64,000 bases of DNA from Propioniciclava sp. MC1595 (GTDB taxonomy: Bacteria; Actinomycetota; Actinomycetes; Propionibacteriales; Propionibacteriaceae), in the NCBI RefSeq assembly GCF_017569205.1, contig NZ_CP071870.1, positions 3,100,001 through 3,164,000 of the forward strand, written 5' to 3'. A program made the position numbers and the translations under genes. Shown here one piece after another: positions 34,880 to 43,329 of the stretch. Each line of letters begins with the position of its first letter. Positions within the stretch are counted from its first letter, which is position 1. The notes beneath the pieces are model-generated. The model was not told the DNA's origin. It made no database searches and worked only from the letters and a program-made list of their open reading frames with translations.

Positions 34880-36739
34880 ATGACCACCCCGACCCCCTGC
34901 GACCTCGTGATGAAGGGTGGGGTGACGAGCGGCATCGTCTACCCCCACCTGGTCACGCGGCTGGCCCGGCGGCACCGCTTCGTGCGCATCGGCGGCGCCT
35001 CCGCCGGCGCGATCGCGGCCGCGTTCACCGCGGCGGCCGAGTTCGACCGCCACGAGCGGGCGGGTGGCCACGTACCCGCGGGCGACGGCCCGACCGGGTT
35101 CGAGCTCCTGCACACGATGCCCGACACGCTGGCCCACGGCCTGCCGGGGCTGTTCGCGCCGCGGCACGACCTACGCCACCACCTCGCGGCGGTGCTCGCC
35201 CTGGTCGACCGGCGCGGGGTCGGCGGCAAGGTCGGCCCCGCGCTGCGGCACGCGGTGGCCGGCACGTCCGGACGCCTCGGGCCCGGCCTGGTCCTGTGCC
35301 TGGCCGCCGGGGTCGGGTTAGGGCTGGCGGTCTGGGCGTGGGGCGGCGCCGCCCCGTGGGCCGCCCTGGTCGCCGGCACGCTCCTGGCTGTCTTGCTGGC
35401 CGGGATCGTCGCCCTCGCGTCGCTGTGGTGGTTCGTCCGGGTCGGCGTCGAGCGCATGGTCGACAACGGGTACGGGCTGGTCCGGGGGCTGACCGACCCG
35501 GCCGAGGGCACCGAGCCGGGCGGGGCGCTCACGGAGTGGCTCACCGACACCCTCGACGCCGTGGCCGGGCTCCCCGCCGGGCGGGTGCTGACGTTCGGCG
35601 ACCTCTGGGGCCCCGAGGCGGTCGAGCAGCACCGGCGGCTCCGGCTGGGCAGCGCCGAGCGGGTGGTCGACCCGGTGGAGCTCGAGGCGTTCTCCCCGCG
35701 GGTCGACCTGCAGGTGATGACGACCTGCCTGTCGTTGCGGCGGCCCTACACGTTCCCGTTCACCACGCGGATCTTCCACTGGTGCCCCACGTGCTGGGCC
35801 GGGTGGTTCCCCCCACGCGTCGTCGCGGCGCTGGAGGAGGCGTCGAAGCCGGCCCACCCCCAGCGCCAGCGCATCGACGGCGAGCCGACGCCCATCCCCG
35901 ACCACTGCCCACACCACCCGGGCACCCGGCTGCGCCAGCTGCCCCACCCGTCCGACGTGCCGGTCGTCGTCGGCGTGCGGCTCAGCCTGTCGTTCCCCGG
36001 CGTGGTCAGCGCCGTCCCGATGTGGGTGCTCGACCGCTACCGGGCCGAGGGCAACTGGGCCTACCGCGAGGTGTGGTTCTCCGACGGCGGGCTGACCTCG
36101 AACTTCCCGCTGGAGTTCTTCGACGCGCCCCTGCCCGGCCACCCGACCTTCGGGGTCACGCTCGAGGCGCCGCACCCCGACTTCCCCGACACGGTGGCGT
36201 TCCGTCCGGTGACGAACAACTCCGGCATCCTCGGCCGCGTGCGCCCGATCACGGGGGCGGGCCAGTTCGTCGAGGCGATCCTGGGCGTGCTGGTCGACTG
36301 GCGCGACGCGTTGACCGTCCCCGCCGCTGGCAACCGCGACCGGGTGGTCGAGGTCCGCATCCCCGAGGACGCGGGGGGCCTGCACCTGACCATGCCGCCC
36401 GAGGTGGTCGCCGACGTCGCCCGCCGCGGCGAGGAGGGGGCTGCGCTCCTTGAGTCCTTCGACTGGGACAACCACCGCTGGATCCGCTACCGCACCGCCA
36501 CCGCGGGCCTCGGCGACCTGCTGCACGACGTGCGCGAGAACTGGCCGCACTACACCGACCTGGTCGCGCGCGACGTCCCGCCGAGCTACCCCGTGGCCGA
36601 CGGCCGGGCCGACGACGACCGGGCGGCCACGGCGTCCCTGCTGGAGGCGGCCGGGCGCCTGCGCGACCTGGACAACCCGGCCCACAGCGGCAGCGTTCCC
36701 ACGCCCCGGCGGGCCTTCCGGGCCACGCCGTCGACATGA
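34880..36739 (+). CDS. Patatin-like phospholipase with membrane segments and a Cys/His insert
   Basis: A 619-aa patatin-family lipase. The oxyanion loop KGGVTSG (12-18), nucleophile Ser41 in GASAG and the Asp402 dyad partner in SDGGLTSN are all present, so it should be active on acyl lipids. A hydrophobic region (about 135-190) could give two membrane helices. An insert at about 300-346 carries Cys302, Cys305, Cys343, His345 and His346 (HWCPTCW...DHCPHH), arranged like a zinc site. It is longer than typical patatins (about 300 aa). It overlaps the AlkA-type gene by 4 nt (ATGA). Confidence 0.85.
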   Translation: MTTPTPCDLVMKGGVTSGIVYPHLVTRLARRHRFVRIGGASAGAIAAAFTAAAEFDRHERAGGHVPAGDGPTGFELLHTMPDTLAHGLPGLFAPRHDLRHHLAAVLALVDRRGVGGKVGPALRHAVAGTSGRLGPGLVLCLAAGVGLGLAVWAWGGAAPWAALVAGTLLAVLLAGIVALASLWWFVRVGVERMVDNGYGLVRGLTDPAEGTEPGGALTEWLTDTLDAVAGLPAGRVLTFGDLWGPEAVEQHRRLRLGSAERVVDPVELEAFSPRVDLQVMTTCLSLRRPYTFPFTTRIFHWCPTCWAGWFPPRVVAALEEASKPAHPQRQRIDGEPTPIPDHCPHHPGTRLRQLPHPSDVPVVVGVRLSLSFPGVVSAVPMWVLDRYRAEGNWAYREVWFSDGGLTSNFPLEFFDAPLPGHPTFGVTLEAPHPDFPDTVAFRPVTNNSGILGRVRPITGAGQFVEAILGVLVDWRDALTVPAAGNRDRVVEVRIPEDAGGLHLTMPPEVVADVARRGEEGAALLESFDWDNHRWIRYRTATAGLGDLLHDVRENWPHYTDLVARDVPPSYPVADGRADDDRAATASLLEAAGRLRDLDNPAHSGSVPTPRRAFRATPST

Positions 36740-37653
36740 CCGAACGCACCCGCACCTGGACGCCCGCCTGGCCCTGTCCGGTGGCGTCCATCTGGTCGAC
36801 CTGGCGACGCGGCGCCGGCGACCCGACCTACCGTGTCGACGAGGCTGGCCGGCACTGGCGAGCGCTCCACACCCCGGCGGGGCCGGCGACCCTCCGGGTG
36901 CTGCCGCGGGCGGGGCTGGGCGTGGTCGAGGCGGCCGCGTGGGGCGAGGGCGCCGACTGGGCGCTGGCGAGCCTCCCCGCGCTGCTGGGCGCCGACGACG
37001 ACCCGGCCGGCTTCGAGCCGCTGCCCGGGCACCCGGTGCTGGCCCGCGCCTGGCACGCCCACCGGCACTGGCGGGTCGGGCGCGGCGGGGTGGTCTGGCA
37101 GGCGTTGCTCCCTGCGATCATCGAGCAGAAGGTGACCGGGCAGGAGGCCTTCGGTGCGCAGCGCCGGCTGGTCCGCCGGTACGGCGTCCCTGCCCCCGGG
37201 CCGGGCGCCGATCTGGGGCTGCGGCTGTCCCCCACCGCCGAGCAGGCGCGGGCGATCCCGTCGTGGGAATGGCTCCAGCTGCCGGTCGACCATGCCCGGT
37301 CGGTGACCCTGCAGCGGGCCGCGCGGGTGGCGTCCGGCCTCGAGCGCACGCTCGGCGCGCCGGACGCCGACGCCCGGCTGCGCTCGGTGCCCGGCATCGG
37401 GCGCTGGACGAGCGCGGAGGTGCGGCAGCGCGCCCACGGCGACGCCGACGCGGTGAGCCTGGGCGACTACCACGTCGCCCGCAGCATCGGGTGGGCCCTG
37501 GTCGGCGAGCAGACCGACGACGACGCTGCCGAGGAACTGCTGCAGCCGTACGCCGGGCACCGCTACCGGGTGCAGCGCCTGCTGGAACTCGCCGGCGTAC
37601 GGCACCCGCAACACGGTCCACGCATGGCACCGCGGGCCCACCTTCCGAGGTGA
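36736..37653 (+). CDS. DNA-3-methyladenine glycosylase II-type enzyme
   Basis: A 305-aa HhH-GPD base-excision glycosylase of the AlkA/OGG superfamily, expected to remove alkylated bases. The helix-hairpin-helix is VPGIGRWTSAEV (about 218-229), and the catalytic aspartate follows in SLGDYHVARSIGWAL. The N-terminal half resembles the AlkA_N-like beta domain. It overlaps the patatin stop by 4 nt, so the two are cotranscribed without an obvious biochemical link. Confidence 0.85.
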   Translation: MTERTRTWTPAWPCPVASIWSTWRRGAGDPTYRVDEAGRHWRALHTPAGPATLRVLPRAGLGVVEAAAWGEGADWALASLPALLGADDDPAGFEPLPGHPVLARAWHAHRHWRVGRGGVVWQALLPAIIEQKVTGQEAFGAQRRLVRRYGVPAPGPGADLGLRLSPTAEQARAIPSWEWLQLPVDHARSVTLQRAARVASGLERTLGAPDADARLRSVPGIGRWTSAEVRQRAHGDADAVSLGDYHVARSIGWALVGEQTDDDAAEELLQPYAGHRYRVQRLLELAGVRHPQHGPRMAPRAHLPR

Positions 37654-37659
37654 GCCCGC
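37632..37659 (+). terminator. Hairpin across the AlkA-type gene stop codon
   Basis: GCGGGC-C-CACCT and AGGTG-A-GCCCGC form a 12-position stem with one mismatch and a TCCG tetraloop, spanning the TGA at 37651-37653. A possible intrinsic terminator facing the convergent DUF4870 gene. Confidence 0.45.
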
Positions 37660-37689
37660 GGGCCGTCTTGCGGGGTGTGTCAGGTCAGG

Positions 37690-38235
37690 TCAGTTGAGGA
37701 CCTTCAGCTGCCACGGGTAGGTGTAGGACTCGCCGTTCCACGACTTGATGGCTCCGACGATGCCCAGCACGATCGAGCCGAAGGCGCCGATCAGGATCAT
37801 CGGGACACCGACGATCGCACCGATGATGGTGAAGGTCAGGATCCAGCCGATCAGGCTGACCAGCCACATCGCGAGGGTGAAGTTGAACGCGCCGGCCGAG
37901 GCGTTGCGCACGAAGTGCGAGCGGTCCTTCTGGGTGAGGTAGACCACGAGCGGGCCGACGATCGTGAGCCAGCCGGCCGAGACGACCGCGGCGATCGGGG
38001 CGGACAGGTGGGCCAGCATCGCCCACATGCGCTCGTCGGCCGAGGTGCGCTGGGGGCCGGTGGCGTAGTTCGGGGACGGCGTCCAGCCCGGGTTCGGGGT
38101 GGAGGTGTACGGGTTGGCGTACGCGTTGTACGAGGGCCCCGCGTTCGGGAACGGCGGGGGCGCGTCCATGGGGTTGACCCAGGGCTTCCCGCCCTGGGGG
38201 TCCGGCGTCGAGTTCTGGGCCTGAGGATCAGTCAT
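37690..38235 (-). CDS. DUF4870 membrane protein
   Basis: A 181-aa protein. A 70-residue Pro/Asn/Tyr-rich cytoplasmic tail is followed by the DUF4870 (Tic20-like) domain: MWAMLAHLSAPIAAVVSAGW, a VGPLVVYLTQKDRSHFVRNA segment and three to four membrane helices ending KSWNGESYTYPW. The function is unknown; the disordered tail is typical of actinobacterial members. Confidence 0.85.
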   Translation of the reverse strand: MTDPQAQNSTPDPQGGKPWVNPMDAPPPFPNAGPSYNAYANPYTSTPNPGWTPSPNYATGPQRTSADERMWAMLAHLSAPIAAVVSAGWLTIVGPLVVYLTQKDRSHFVRNASAGAFNFTLAMWLVSLIGWILTFTIIGAIVGVPMILIGAFGSIVLGIVGAIKSWNGESYTYPWQLKVLN

Positions 38236-38332
38236 GGCTCCATGATCCCCCCGCGCGGGGCGTCCGGGAAGCGGCTCAAGGGGAGGGTCAGGGGTCGCTC
38301 CGGGTCACCCCCTCCTCCCGTGGCCGCAGCGC

Positions 38333-39334
38333 TCAGCCCAAGTTGTTCAGGTACGTCTGCAGGGCACGCGTGGTGGCCGGGCCCCAGATGCCGTCGGCCG
38401 TCGCCCCCACCGTGCGCTGGACGCCGCGGTTGGTCTCCGGGCCGCGGACGCCGTCCACGGACACGCCCACCTTGGCCTGCAGCGCGCGGGTCGTGGCCGG
38501 GCCCCAGATGCCGTCGGGGGTCGTGCCGACCCACTTCTGCATCGCGATGGTCGTCGCCCGGTCCAGGATGCCGTTGACCTCGAGACCGCCCGAGGGGGCC
38601 GGTTCGGGCGCGGGCTCGGGCGCCGGGGCGGGTGCGGGGGCCGGCTCGGAGCCGCCCGCGCCGTCGAGCAGGAACCGCTGCAGGGCGCTGGTGGTCTTCG
38701 GGCCCCACACGCCGTCGGGGGTGGCGCCCACGACGGTCTGGACGCGCACGGTGGTCTGGCGGTCGCGGTACCCGGTGACGGACGCCCCCACCTTGGCCTG
38801 CAGCGCACGGGTCGTGGCCGGGCCCCAGATGCCGTCGGGGGTCGTGCCGACCCACTTCTGCATCGCGATGATGGTCGGGCGGTCGAGGTCGCCGTTGACG
38901 GTGAGCTCGTCGCTGGGAGCCGGGGCCGGCGTCGAGCCGCCGTCGCCCTCCGGCTGGGCGTCGCGGTCCGCGCCGCCGTTCTCCTTGGTGAGGCCGGCCT
39001 TCACCGAGCAGGTGGGCCACGCGCCGGGACCCTGCACCGCGAGCGTGCGCCGCGCGATGGCGATCTGCTGCTCCTTGCTGGCGTGGTGCGGGTAGTAGGC
39101 GTATTCGCGCCCGCCGAAGGCGGCCCACGTCGACAGCGAGAACTGGACGCCGCCGTAGTAGCCGTTGCCCGTGTTGATCGACCAGTTCCCGCCGGACTCG
39201 CACTGGGCCACCTGGTCCCACACCGGGTACTCGGTCGCGCCGGCCTGCGACATCGCCAGGCTGCCGGCGACGATCGTGCCCCAGGTCGCGATCGCGAGCG
39301 CGGTCGCCCCTGCCACCAGTCGCTTCGAAACCAT
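38333..39334 (-). CDS. Secreted transglycosylase-like (Rpf) protein with peptidoglycan-binding repeats
   Basis: A 333-aa secreted wall enzyme. A signal peptide (about 1-33) is followed by a transglycosylase/resuscitation-promoting-factor-like domain: YPVWDQVAQCESGGNWSINT with catalytic Glu and YYGGVQFSLSTWAAFGG. After a Pro/Glu/Asp linker come four peptidoglycan-binding-like units, arranged as two near-identical pairs; each pair contains MQKWVGTTPDGIWGPATTRA. At DNA level an 84-bp block is repeated with one mismatch (38466-38549 and 38787-38870), showing recent duplication. An Ala/Pro spacer (PAPAPAPEPAPE) separates the pairs. The ATG at 39334 gives the signal peptide. Confidence 0.9.
   Translation of the reverse strand: MVSKRLVAGATALAIATWGTIVAGSLAMSQAGATEYPVWDQVAQCESGGNWSINTGNGYYGGVQFSLSTWAAFGGREYAYYPHHASKEQQIAIARRTLAVQGPGAWPTCSVKAGLTKENGGADRDAQPEGDGGSTPAPAPSDELTVNGDLDRPTIIAMQKWVGTTPDGIWGPATTRALQAKVGASVTGYRDRQTTVRVQTVVGATPDGVWGPKTTSALQRFLLDGAGGSEPAPAPAPAPEPAPEPAPSGGLEVNGILDRATTIAMQKWVGTTPDGIWGPATTRALQAKVGVSVDGVRGPETNRGVQRTVGATADGIWGPATTRALQTYLNNLG
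38466..38549. repeat. 84-bp intragenic direct repeat, copy A
   Basis: Pairs with 38787-38870, one mismatch (GCGCGG versus GCACGG). It encodes part of a peptidoglycan-binding unit; it could allow expansion or contraction by recombination. Confidence 0.85.
38787..38870. repeat. 84-bp intragenic direct repeat, copy B
   Basis: Pairs with 38466-38549 in the Rpf-like gene; start-to-start distance 321 bp, a multiple of three, so unequal exchange would keep the frame. Confidence 0.85.
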
Positions 39335-39463
39335 GGTCGTCCTCACTGTCGATCGGCTGGGGGTGGCCAGCATCGAGGGTGTCAGGACGCCTGAGGACAG
39401 GTCAAAGGATTCCCAAGGAACTCTCAGGATCGGGTTGAGGCTTCGGGCGTGGACGCCGCGGGC

Positions 39464-39745
39464 TCAGCTCTGGTTGTAGAAGGACCCGGTGAGGTGGCTC
39501 TCGTCGTCGATCGCGGTCACGCCCGGGGGGACAAGCAGCATGACGTAGGCGGTCACCTTGTCGATGTTGCCCTGCAGGCCGAAGACCAGGCCGGAGACGA
39601 AGTCGACCAGCCGGTGCATGTCGTCGCCGTCCAGCCGGGTGAGGTCGAGCAGCACGACGTCGCCGTCGCGGAGGTGCTCGCCCACCACCTTCGACTCCCG
39701 GTACGAGGTCGGGTGGAGCACGACGATGCTGCGGGCCTGGGCCAC
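39464..39745 (-). CDS. Short SepF-like cell-division protein
   Basis: A 93-aa protein consisting almost only of the SepF/DUF552 core: ARSIVVLHPTSYRESKVVGE, then GDVVLLDLTRLDGDDMHRLV and the FVSGLVFGLQGNIDKVTAYV end. Normal SepF proteins (about 130-200 aa) have an N-terminal membrane-binding helix and linker that are missing here. The GTG at 39745 has a GAGGAGG ribosome site and is preferred over the long frame to 40042, which overlaps the divergent PEPCK gene. Standalone short paralogues exist in actinobacteria. Polymerisation or FtsZ binding is inferred only. Confidence 0.78.
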   Translation of the reverse strand: MAQARSIVVLHPTSYRESKVVGEHLRDGDVVLLDLTRLDGDDMHRLVDFVSGLVFGLQGNIDKVTAYVMLLVPPGVTAIDDESHLTGSFYNQS

Positions 39746-39875
39746 GGGGCCTCCTCTCACGACGTCCCAGTCTGGCAAACGGATCCCGCCCAGCACACCG
39801 GGCGCGCCGCACCCGATCGGGACCAAACGGATGAAACCCCTCGCCAGCATCACGATTGTCAGGGAGACTAGAAGC

Positions 39876-42800
39876 ATGGACGCTTCCACTGCAGCCATCA
39901 ACCTCCGCCTCGCCCTCATCGGCCAGCCCATGGTCGACGCGGACGACTTCACCTCCGACACCACCATCGCCCCGCTCCTGGCCCGCCAGCGCGAGATGTC
40001 CCGTCGGCTGTCCGACCGCCTCTCCCCCACCGACCAGCGCATCCAGGACTTCCTGGACGACTACCTGGCCGGGGCCGCGGCGTCCGTCGACCTGCCGCGA
40101 CGCACCCTCGTGCTCGACCAGCCCGGCCTGGCCCGACAGCTGAGCCTGCCGGTCGACGCCGACGAGTTCTCCTCCGACCTGCTGTCGAGCTACCGCCTCG
40201 TCAACGGCGTGCTGCACAACCCGGCCAACGACCGCCGCACGACCGCGGGCGTGTTCCACATCGCCGAGGGCGGCCTGCCCATCCCCGACGACAAGATCGC
40301 CGTCGACCGCGACGTCGCCTCCCGCATCTTCGCGGCCGCCTTCACCCCGCCCACGGACGCCCTCCGCCTGCCCTGGTCCTCCACCTCCGACCGGCCCGCC
40401 GAGTGCTTCGTCTCGCTGCTGCTGCGGCCCCTGGTCGTGCCGGCCGTCGAGGGGGTCACCCCCGACCGCAGCCTCGAGGTGCGCTTCATCGTGCCCGGCG
40501 GCATGGTCGCCAACCTCGACTTCGTCGAGTCGATCTTCGGCAACGGCGGCGACCCCTACCTGCCCGAGCACGACGCCTCCCTCGACCCCGAGCACTGGAC
40601 CGGCCACACCGGCCTGGTCGTCCTCGCGCCCCACCTGGTCGCCCTCACCAAGAAGGAACTGGGCCTGCCCCACGTCTCCGAGGCCACCGAGCGCCAGAAG
40701 CGCGACGGCCAGTGCTGGGAGTCGGAGGACGAGCGCTACAACGGCGGCCAGGCGTTCAAGCTGTGCCTGCGCGACGCCCGCGGCGTCATCGCCACCGTGA
40801 TCGCCGACAACTACTTCGGCTACTGCAAGAAGGAGGTCAAGACCCAGATCTCCTACTCCGCCAACCTGCTGGGCAACGCCGAGGAGGAGCACGCCGGCGG
40901 CGCCGTCGTGTTCCCCGCCTACAACCTCGGCCGCGAGTGGACCGACGACCGCACCCCGGCGTCCCACACCGTTGCCGACGTGGTCGCCCGCGACCCCGAG
41001 GCGTGGCTGCCCCAGCGCGAGGGCCATGCCGAGCACGCCGAGTGGGACCACCTGGTCCTCGTCCCGGCCGGGGCGAGCTTCTCGCTGGGCAACCGCACGG
41101 TCACCTGGGCGGGTCCCGACGGCGAGGCGTCGATCCCGCTCAGCGCCGGGCAGACCTACCTGCTGCCGAACGGCTACCGCGTCCACGCCAAGCACCGCGA
41201 GACGGACCGGACGCAGTGGCACCTCGTGGGCACCTCTCCCGAGCCCACCCACTGCCACAAGCCGGCCACCGTGTCGGGCGGCGGCAAGTCCGAGATCAGC
41301 AAGTCGATCCTGGACGCCTTCCAGTTCGGGTCGATCTGGGTGTCGAACCTGACCGAGGACATGGACCACGTCCAGCGCCTCGTCGACGGCGACTACAGCC
41401 ACCGCTTCGCCGACCCGGACCGCAACGGCTGCGACCACCGGCCGATCCTGTCGCCGGAGCGCTCGCTCGGCTCGGTCATCAAGCTGATGACCCCCTCGCC
41501 AAGCTTCTCCGACGGGCACAACGAGTACCTGCGCACGATCCCCGACCACGTGAAGGAGCTCCTCTTCACGGTCAAGCGCTACCACCGGCCCGAGTGGGGC
41601 GACGACTGGCGCAGCCACTTCAGCGTGCGCACCATCAACGGGCGCGAGGGCAACTCGTTGCGCCTGGACGGCGACCCGATCGTCGCGAACTACCTGCGGG
41701 TCGGCTTCGAGGCCGACGGCTCCTGGCGGCTGTTCTCCCTGCGCCCGGACTTCTCGGCCGCGGTCAAGGTCCAGTCCGAGGACGACATCACGGCGTCCAC
41801 GGTCGTGCCCGGCGCGAGCGTCCCGCACGCCGACGCCACGGCGTCCGGCCTGTCGCGCAAGGTGGTCGCCAACTGCGAGCGCCTGCTGTTCCAGCGGCCC
41901 GACGACGCCATCCACCGCGGGTACGACAAGCAGACCGAGCTCGACATGGCCCAGCCGGGCACGTTCATCTCGAACTTCCAGCCGCTGACGCGCGACGACG
42001 CCCGGGCGATGGTCGAGGACGTGCAGTCGTTCTCGCTCTACACCGAGCCGATGGCCGACCTGGTCGAGTACGTCGCCGAGTCGGAGGCCGACGAGCACCC
42101 CGACTACTTCGTGGCCTCCTCCGAGCCGCGCCTGGTCGACGGCAAGCCCTCGAAGAACCCCCGCTACCTGCAGGTCCGCCCCGACCTGTCGCGGCCCGAG
42201 GCCACGGCGACGGCCGACATCGCGCTGCACCTGTTCCAGCAGGTGCCGCTCGACGAGCCCTGCCCGGCCCCGGTCGACATCGTCGCCGCGGGCCGGCGCA
42301 ACAACGCCGCCGAGCCGGGCGTCCCGCCGCTGTGCACCTACAACCCGCTGCACTACATGGAGCTGCCCGAGCTCTTCATGGAGTTCATCAGCTCGATGAC
42401 CGGCAAGTCGCCCTCGACGACGGGCGCGGGCTCGGAGGGCGCGATGACCAAGGGGCCGTTCAACGCGCTGCCCGCGGTCTACGACCTCAACGCGGCGTTC
42501 CTGTCGTTCGTGCTGACCGGGTACGACGGCTGGCTGTCCTCGGCCGGCACGATCGGGCCCAAGGTGCGCATCGACCACGACTTCTCGATGCTCGTCCCCG
42601 AGCTGTTCAGCCGGATGAAGGACGACGAGCGGTCGGCGTCCACGCTCATCGAGGGCGGCTACCTCGAGAAGCTGGAGGACTTCGAGCACCGCGGCGAGGT
42701 CGTCCGGGCCTCGCGGCTCGGCTACCGCATGAACGAGGCCTTCGCGATCACCTACTTCGGGCGCATCTTCCTGCACCCCGATGCGGTGTTCACCCCCGAG

Positions 42801-43265
42801 ATGCTCGCGCCGGAGCGGCAGGACCTCGACACCTTCGCCGAGTCCATGGCCACGATCGTGCGCACGCACGAGCGGGTCGCGCAGGCGTACATCGCCGACG
42901 GCACGATCGCGGACGCCGTGCCGCCCCTGCGCGGGCTGCTCGAGATCATGGCGAACGGCTCGACAGCGGACGGACTCACCCTGGACTCGCCGCAGTTCCG
43001 GGTGCAGTTCACCCGCGAGTCGGTGCTCGCCAGCGACTGGTACGCCGCCCGCCTCGACGCCAAGCGCACCGAGGAGCTCCGCCAGGCGCACCGCGCGGCG
43101 CTCGGACTGGCCGACTTCCTGGCCGAGCCGGCGAACGCCGAGGCGGCCGAACGGCTCGACATCGACGCGCGCCGCGAGGCCGCGGAGGAGTCCGTCGCCC
43201 GGCTCGGGTCGAGCGCCTACCGCGACTCGCTGGTCGGCACGATCGGACGCCAGCCGCTGGGGTGA
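39876..43265 (+). CDS. Probable pyrophosphate-dependent PEP carboxykinase
   Basis: A 1129-aa cytoplasmic protein. Size and several segments fit the large PPi-type PEP carboxykinase known from propionibacteria and Entamoeba, which interconverts oxaloacetate + PPi and PEP + CO2 + Pi. A Gly-rich phosphate-binding loop SGGGKSEISK is seen at about 466-475. Other distinctive segments are DNYFGYCKKEVKTQISYSAN, AGGAVVFPAYN, CDHRPILSPERSLGSVIK and SMTGKSPSTTGAGSEGAMTK. No ordinary ATP/GTP PEPCK layout is present. The ATG at 39876 fits a compact start; the frame is open further upstream but overlaps the divergent sepF. It is monocistronic. Recognition rests on memory of the family, so an alignment is needed for certainty. 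Confidence 0.72.
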   Translation: MDASTAAINLRLALIGQPMVDADDFTSDTTIAPLLARQREMSRRLSDRLSPTDQRIQDFLDDYLAGAAASVDLPRRTLVLDQPGLARQLSLPVDADEFSSDLLSSYRLVNGVLHNPANDRRTTAGVFHIAEGGLPIPDDKIAVDRDVASRIFAAAFTPPTDALRLPWSSTSDRPAECFVSLLLRPLVVPAVEGVTPDRSLEVRFIVPGGMVANLDFVESIFGNGGDPYLPEHDASLDPEHWTGHTGLVVLAPHLVALTKKELGLPHVSEATERQKRDGQCWESEDERYNGGQAFKLCLRDARGVIATVIADNYFGYCKKEVKTQISYSANLLGNAEEEHAGGAVVFPAYNLGREWTDDRTPASHTVADVVARDPEAWLPQREGHAEHAEWDHLVLVPAGASFSLGNRTVTWAGPDGEASIPLSAGQTYLLPNGYRVHAKHRETDRTQWHLVGTSPEPTHCHKPATVSGGGKSEISKSILDAFQFGSIWVSNLTEDMDHVQRLVDGDYSHRFADPDRNGCDHRPILSPERSLGSVIKLMTPSPSFSDGHNEYLRTIPDHVKELLFTVKRYHRPEWGDDWRSHFSVRTINGREGNSLRLDGDPIVANYLRVGFEADGSWRLFSLRPDFSAAVKVQSEDDITASTVVPGASVPHADATASGLSRKVVANCERLLFQRPDDAIHRGYDKQTELDMAQPGTFISNFQPLTRDDARAMVEDVQSFSLYTEPMADLVEYVAESEADEHPDYFVASSEPRLVDGKPSKNPRYLQVRPDLSRPEATATADIALHLFQQVPLDEPCPAPVDIVAAGRRNNAAEPGVPPLCTYNPLHYMELPELFMEFISSMTGKSPSTTGAGSEGAMTKGPFNALPAVYDLNAAFLSFVLTGYDGWLSSAGTIGPKVRIDHDFSMLVPELFSRMKDDERSASTLIEGGYLEKLEDFEHRGEVVRASRLGYRMNEAFAITYFGRIFLHPDAVFTPEMLAPERQDLDTFAESMATIVRTHERVAQAYIADGTIADAVPPLRGLLEIMANGSTADGLTLDSPQFRVQFTRESVLASDWYAARLDAKRTEELRQAHRAALGLADFLAEPANAEAAERLDIDARREAAEESVARLGSSAYRDSLVGTIGRQPLG

Positions 43266-43280
43266 GGCCGGTTGGTCGGA

Positions 43281-43298
43281 TCAACATTCAGAGGTTGA
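43281..43298. promoter_or_regulatory. Operator-like dyad TCAA-N10-TTGA, copy 1
   Basis: TCAA (43281-43284), 10-nt spacer, TTGA (43295-43298), inside a longer GATCAAC/GTTGATC inverted repeat. A second copy begins 28 bp downstream. Confidence 0.55.
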
Positions 43299-43308
43299 TC
43301 TCAGCAAG

Positions 43309-43326
43309 TCAATCTCTTAACCTTGA
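43309..43326. promoter_or_regulatory. Operator-like dyad TCAA-N10-TTGA, copy 2
   Basis: TCAA (43309-43312), 10-nt spacer, TTGA (43323-43326), ending 3 bp before the GTG of the SatD-like gene. Identical half-sites and spacing to copy 1 suggest cooperative autoregulation. Confidence 0.55.
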
Positions 43327-43329
43327 TGC

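Noticed and set aside
39335-39463. c-di-AMP riboswitch before the Rpf-like gene
   Set aside because: Actinobacterial rpf genes often have one, but only about 130 bp is available and the conserved ydaO pattern is not visible.
39402-43091. 1229-aa open frame antisense to the PEP carboxykinase gene
   Set aside because: Low-complexity Val/Gly/Arg composition typical of antisense GC-rich frames; no motifs.
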